Positions 40,390-41,848 of a DNA stretch of 41,848 nucleotides are shown piece by piece (position 1 is the stretch's first letter; each line of letters starts with the position of its first letter). Both the position numbers and the translations under genes were made by a program. The notes beneath the pieces were generated by a model. That model worked only from the letters and a program-made list of their open reading frames with translations, made no database searches and had not been told where the DNA came from. The stretch is from Agathobaculum sp. (GTDB taxonomy: Bacteria; Bacillota; Clostridia; Oscillospirales; Butyricicoccaceae), in contig NZ_JALFLA010000072.1 in assembly GCF_022775115.1 (NCBI RefSeq), forward strand, positions 1 to 41,848. Reading direction: 5' to 3'.

Positions 40390-40429
40390 TCAGGTATTAT
40401 GCGGGTTTTATGCCGATAGTCAAATGGCG

Positions 40430-40448
40430 TTCGTACTGTTTTCGTACT
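40430..40448. repeat. Direct repeats beside the integrase, likely arm-type binding sites
   Basis: TTCGTACT occurs at 40430-40437 and again at 40441-40448, an 11-bp period, directly after the integrase stop codon. Short repeats here are typical of sites bound by the N-terminal arm of tyrosine integrases next to the att core. The core itself should lie in about 40360-40400, but without the other end of the element it cannot be fixed. Confidence 0.6.
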
Positions 40449-40449
40449 A

Positions 40450-41502
40450 TCATGCCAATGCAGACAGTTTGGCGGCCACATCAGCCTGCTTGTCGGGGTA
40501 CAGATGTGCATATATACGCAAAGTGGTGTCCACGCTGTCATGCCCTAACCGCTCAGCGATGAGGAGCGGCGAAAATCCTATCTCAATCAGCATGGATGCA
40601 TGGCTGTGCCGGAGGTCATGGAGGCGAATGCGGGGTAGCCCCGCGCGATCTGCAGCCGTGCCCAAATAGGTGGACACGTTGCTCGGTGATCGGTGGAACA
40701 GCATATCGCTCCCCGCCGGGCGGTACATCCGCTTGATGTAGGCTTGCAGCTCCTCGCAAAGCTGGTCGGGCATGGTTACGGTACGGATGCTGTTTTCCGT
40801 TTTCGGCGGGGTAATAACATCTTTGCCGCCGCGCCGATCTCGGGTTTTTGAGATGGAGATAGTCTTGGCCTTGCAGTCAATGTCGCCAACAGTCAGAGCA
40901 AGGCACTCGCCGCGCCGCATCCCTGTCCAGAACAGTGTTTGATAGATGGCATGCAGTTCCGGGTCGGTAACGACCGCGATAGCTTGCTTGTACTGCTCCA
41001 CCGTCCAGAACTGCATTACCTTGGCGTCGCGCTTGCCAATGCGTGGCTCATGGCGGCAAGGGTTGCGCTCAAGGCCGTAATACTTTTCGGCGAAGTTAAA
41101 GATGGCGGCAAGATCGTTATTGATCGTGCGCAGGTAGGTTTGACTGTAATCGGTCTGCATCATTTTGGTCTGCCACTCGTGGATCATCAGTGGTGTGATC
41201 GAACTGACCGGCAGATCGCCGAAGGTGGGCAGGATCTTATCCCGGAAGATATGCGCTTTCTTTCGGATCGTCGCCTCTCGCAAACGCGCCTTGCCAGACT
41301 GCATATATTGCTCATACAGCGATTGGAAAGACATGTTGCAGCTGCCGCTGTGCTGTTTGACAAAGCTGTCCTCAAACGCTTTGGCTTCCCGCTTGGTGGC
41401 GAAGCCCTCTTTTTTCTTTCGGTGCGTTGCGCCAAAGCTGTCCTTATAATAAAAGGATGCGTACCAGCGACCGCTGCCGTCTGTCATTTTTTTAACTGCC
41501 AT
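40450..41502 (-). CDS. Tyrosine recombinase (phage/ICE-type integrase)
   Basis: The 350-residue product catalyses site-specific integration and excision. It has an N-terminal arm-binding region with GSGRWYASFYYKDSFGATHR (about 9-28), a SAM-like core-binding domain (about 57-140), and a catalytic domain with Arg196 (WTGMRRGE), Lys219, His295 and Arg298 (HDLRHSHAS), His321 and the nucleophile Tyr331 (TTLRIYAHLY). All catalytic residues are present, so it should be active. The ATG at 41502 follows GGGAGGG. It points toward the host genes with its 3' end next to the presumed att site, the usual arrangement at the edge of a prophage or conjugative element. Confidence 0.95.
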   Translation of the reverse strand: MAVKKMTDGSGRWYASFYYKDSFGATHRKKKEGFATKREAKAFEDSFVKQHSGSCNMSFQSLYEQYMQSGKARLREATIRKKAHIFRDKILPTFGDLPVSSITPLMIHEWQTKMMQTDYSQTYLRTINNDLAAIFNFAEKYYGLERNPCRHEPRIGKRDAKVMQFWTVEQYKQAIAVVTDPELHAIYQTLFWTGMRRGECLALTVGDIDCKAKTISISKTRDRRGGKDVITPPKTENSIRTVTMPDQLCEELQAYIKRMYRPAGSDMLFHRSPSNVSTYLGTAADRAGLPRIRLHDLRHSHASMLIEIGFSPLLIAERLGHDSVDTTLRIYAHLYPDKQADVAAKLSALA

Positions 41503-41518
41503 TTCTGAATCCCTCCCA

Positions 41519-41548
41519 TTTACAACACATAAAAGTATATGCTATAAT
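41519..41548 (+). promoter_or_regulatory. Sigma-A promoter divergent from the integrase gene
   Basis: TTTACA (41519-41524) and TATAAT (41543-41548) are 18 bases apart, pointing away from the integrase and into a structured short transcript. Confidence 0.75.
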
Positions 41549-41550
41549 GA

Positions 41551-41626
41551 AAGGGCAGAATCCCGTCGAGAGTTTTCTGCCCTTGATCCCGCTTCGGTGT
41601 GCCAACACCGGGGCGGGATTTTTTTT
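41551..41626 (+). ncRNA. Putative small RNA or attenuated leader next to the integrase
   Basis: Directly after the promoter come AAGGGCAGAA (41551-41560) paired with TTCTGCCCTT (41575-41584), then ATCCCGC (41586-41592) paired with GCGGGAT (41613-41619) enclosing a GGTGT/ACACC stem, followed by eight T (41619-41626). That is a complete unit of promoter, stem-loop and terminator of about 75 bases without an open frame. AATCCCG in the first loop could alternatively pair with CGGGATT of the terminator, which would make it a switch. The exact 5' end is uncertain. Confidence 0.6.
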
Positions 41627-41639
41627 CGTCAGATTGCCA

Positions 41640-41848
41640 ATGAAAGATATAGCATGAATAGCGATAGAATAACACAAAACAACACATGCCGTAAAAAGAA
41701 AAGAAAACAGGGAAAAGAAGGGTTGAACGGAAATATTAGATTCTCCGTTTCGACAATTTACAACGATTCATTTTTACTGTAATGTACTCATGTAATTACG
41801 ACTGAGTGCGCTCATCCCGAAACGGGGAAGGCATTGGAGTTATGCATG
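41640..41848. other. Start of the integrated element beyond the small RNA, no clear gene
   Basis: AT-rich sequence. A 42-codon frame from ATG 41654, rich in Lys and Asn (MNSDRITQNNTCRKKKRKQG and on), has no good ribosome binding site and is not recognised. Two exact TGTAAT repeats lie seven bases apart near 41779-41797, and CCCGAAACGGG forms a small hairpin near 41817-41827. GGAG before the last ATG may mark a gene starting at the window edge. Confidence 0.4.

Noticed and set aside
41654-41782. 42-codon Lys/Asn-rich frame at the right end
   Set aside because: It lacks a good ribosome binding site and a recognisable pattern; AT-rich element DNA often yields such frames by chance.
1-41848. tRNA, rRNA, CRISPR arrays or insertion-sequence transposases
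   Set aside because: No cloverleaf with TTCGA loop and CCA end, no regularly spaced repeat array, and no transposase-like product were seen on either strand.

Overview
The window reads as a chromosomal segment of an endospore-forming member of the class Clostridia (Firmicutes) with fairly high GC. Evidence: the spore-envelope genes spoVM, sipL and spoIVA lie together, a spoVG is present, a glucose PTS is controlled by a BglG-type antiterminator, and Shine-Dalgarno sites are strong AGGAGG types. SipL is characteristic of Clostridia rather than Bacilli. The codon bias and the dnaG-rpoD block would suit an Oscillospiraceae/Butyricicoccaceae-like gut bacterium, but that family-level guess is inference. 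No rRNA, tRNA or CRISPR array was seen.

Layout. 1-6240: hflX, yigZ, dgt, dnaG and rpoD, all forward (the macromolecular-synthesis block), ended by a strong terminator. 6276-8905: a reverse class-I glutamine amidotransferase and a forward Na/phosphate symporter fused to a PhoU-like domain. 8908-14066: an MMPL/RND exporter plus a secreted coiled-coil partner (reverse), divergent from a TetR regulator with a palindromic operator between them. 14121-17226: spoVG and a MurG-like glycolipid glucosyltransferase (reverse), then murC (forward) behind a leader holding two copies of a structured 61-bp repeat. 17418-19372: an iron alcohol dehydrogenase and a cytidylate-kinase-like protein. 19440-19850 has no intact gene. 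19851-23325: a complete glucose PTS operon (promoter, RAT site/terminator, HPr-like gene, glcT, ptsG). 23544-31995: a DMT transporter; a frameshifted M48-like metalloprotease; a Ser/Tyr/Gly-rich protein with a DUF6734 glycosyltransferase-like gene, facing an FkbM methyltransferase; a HIT protein; a LytTR-DUF3021 pair; a KdpDE-like two-component system; and a RluA-type pseudouridine synthase. 32196-35485: a 42-codon hydrophobic ORF, spoVM (23 codons), and sipL-spoIVA behind a sigma-E-like promoter. 35824-38783: a DUF4405 membrane protein with a tiny membrane partner, an unrecognised membrane-anchored protein with a second sigma-E-like promoter, and a secreted NlpC/P60 hydrolase with a conserved 99-residue protein. 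38957-40252: mtaB. From about 40360 to the end: the border of an integrated element, with a seemingly truncated Trp-rich small gene, arm-type repeats, a tyrosine recombinase and a divergent putative small RNA.

How the parts work together. GlcT should bind the RAT sequence in its own operon leader, so glucose flux would control HPr, GlcT and PtsG together; the HPr here lacks Ser46, the usual HprK phosphorylation site. SpoVM, SpoIVA and SipL form the basement layer of the spore coat, and the same promoter pattern upstream of 36841 points to one more mother-cell gene. TetR probably senses a hydrophobic compound handled by the MMPL exporter. The most unusual features are the tandem structured repeats before murC, the HPr S46R change, the sporulation cluster with a spoVM too short for usual gene calling, the repetitive Ser/Tyr protein beside sugar-modifying genes, and the element border at the right end.
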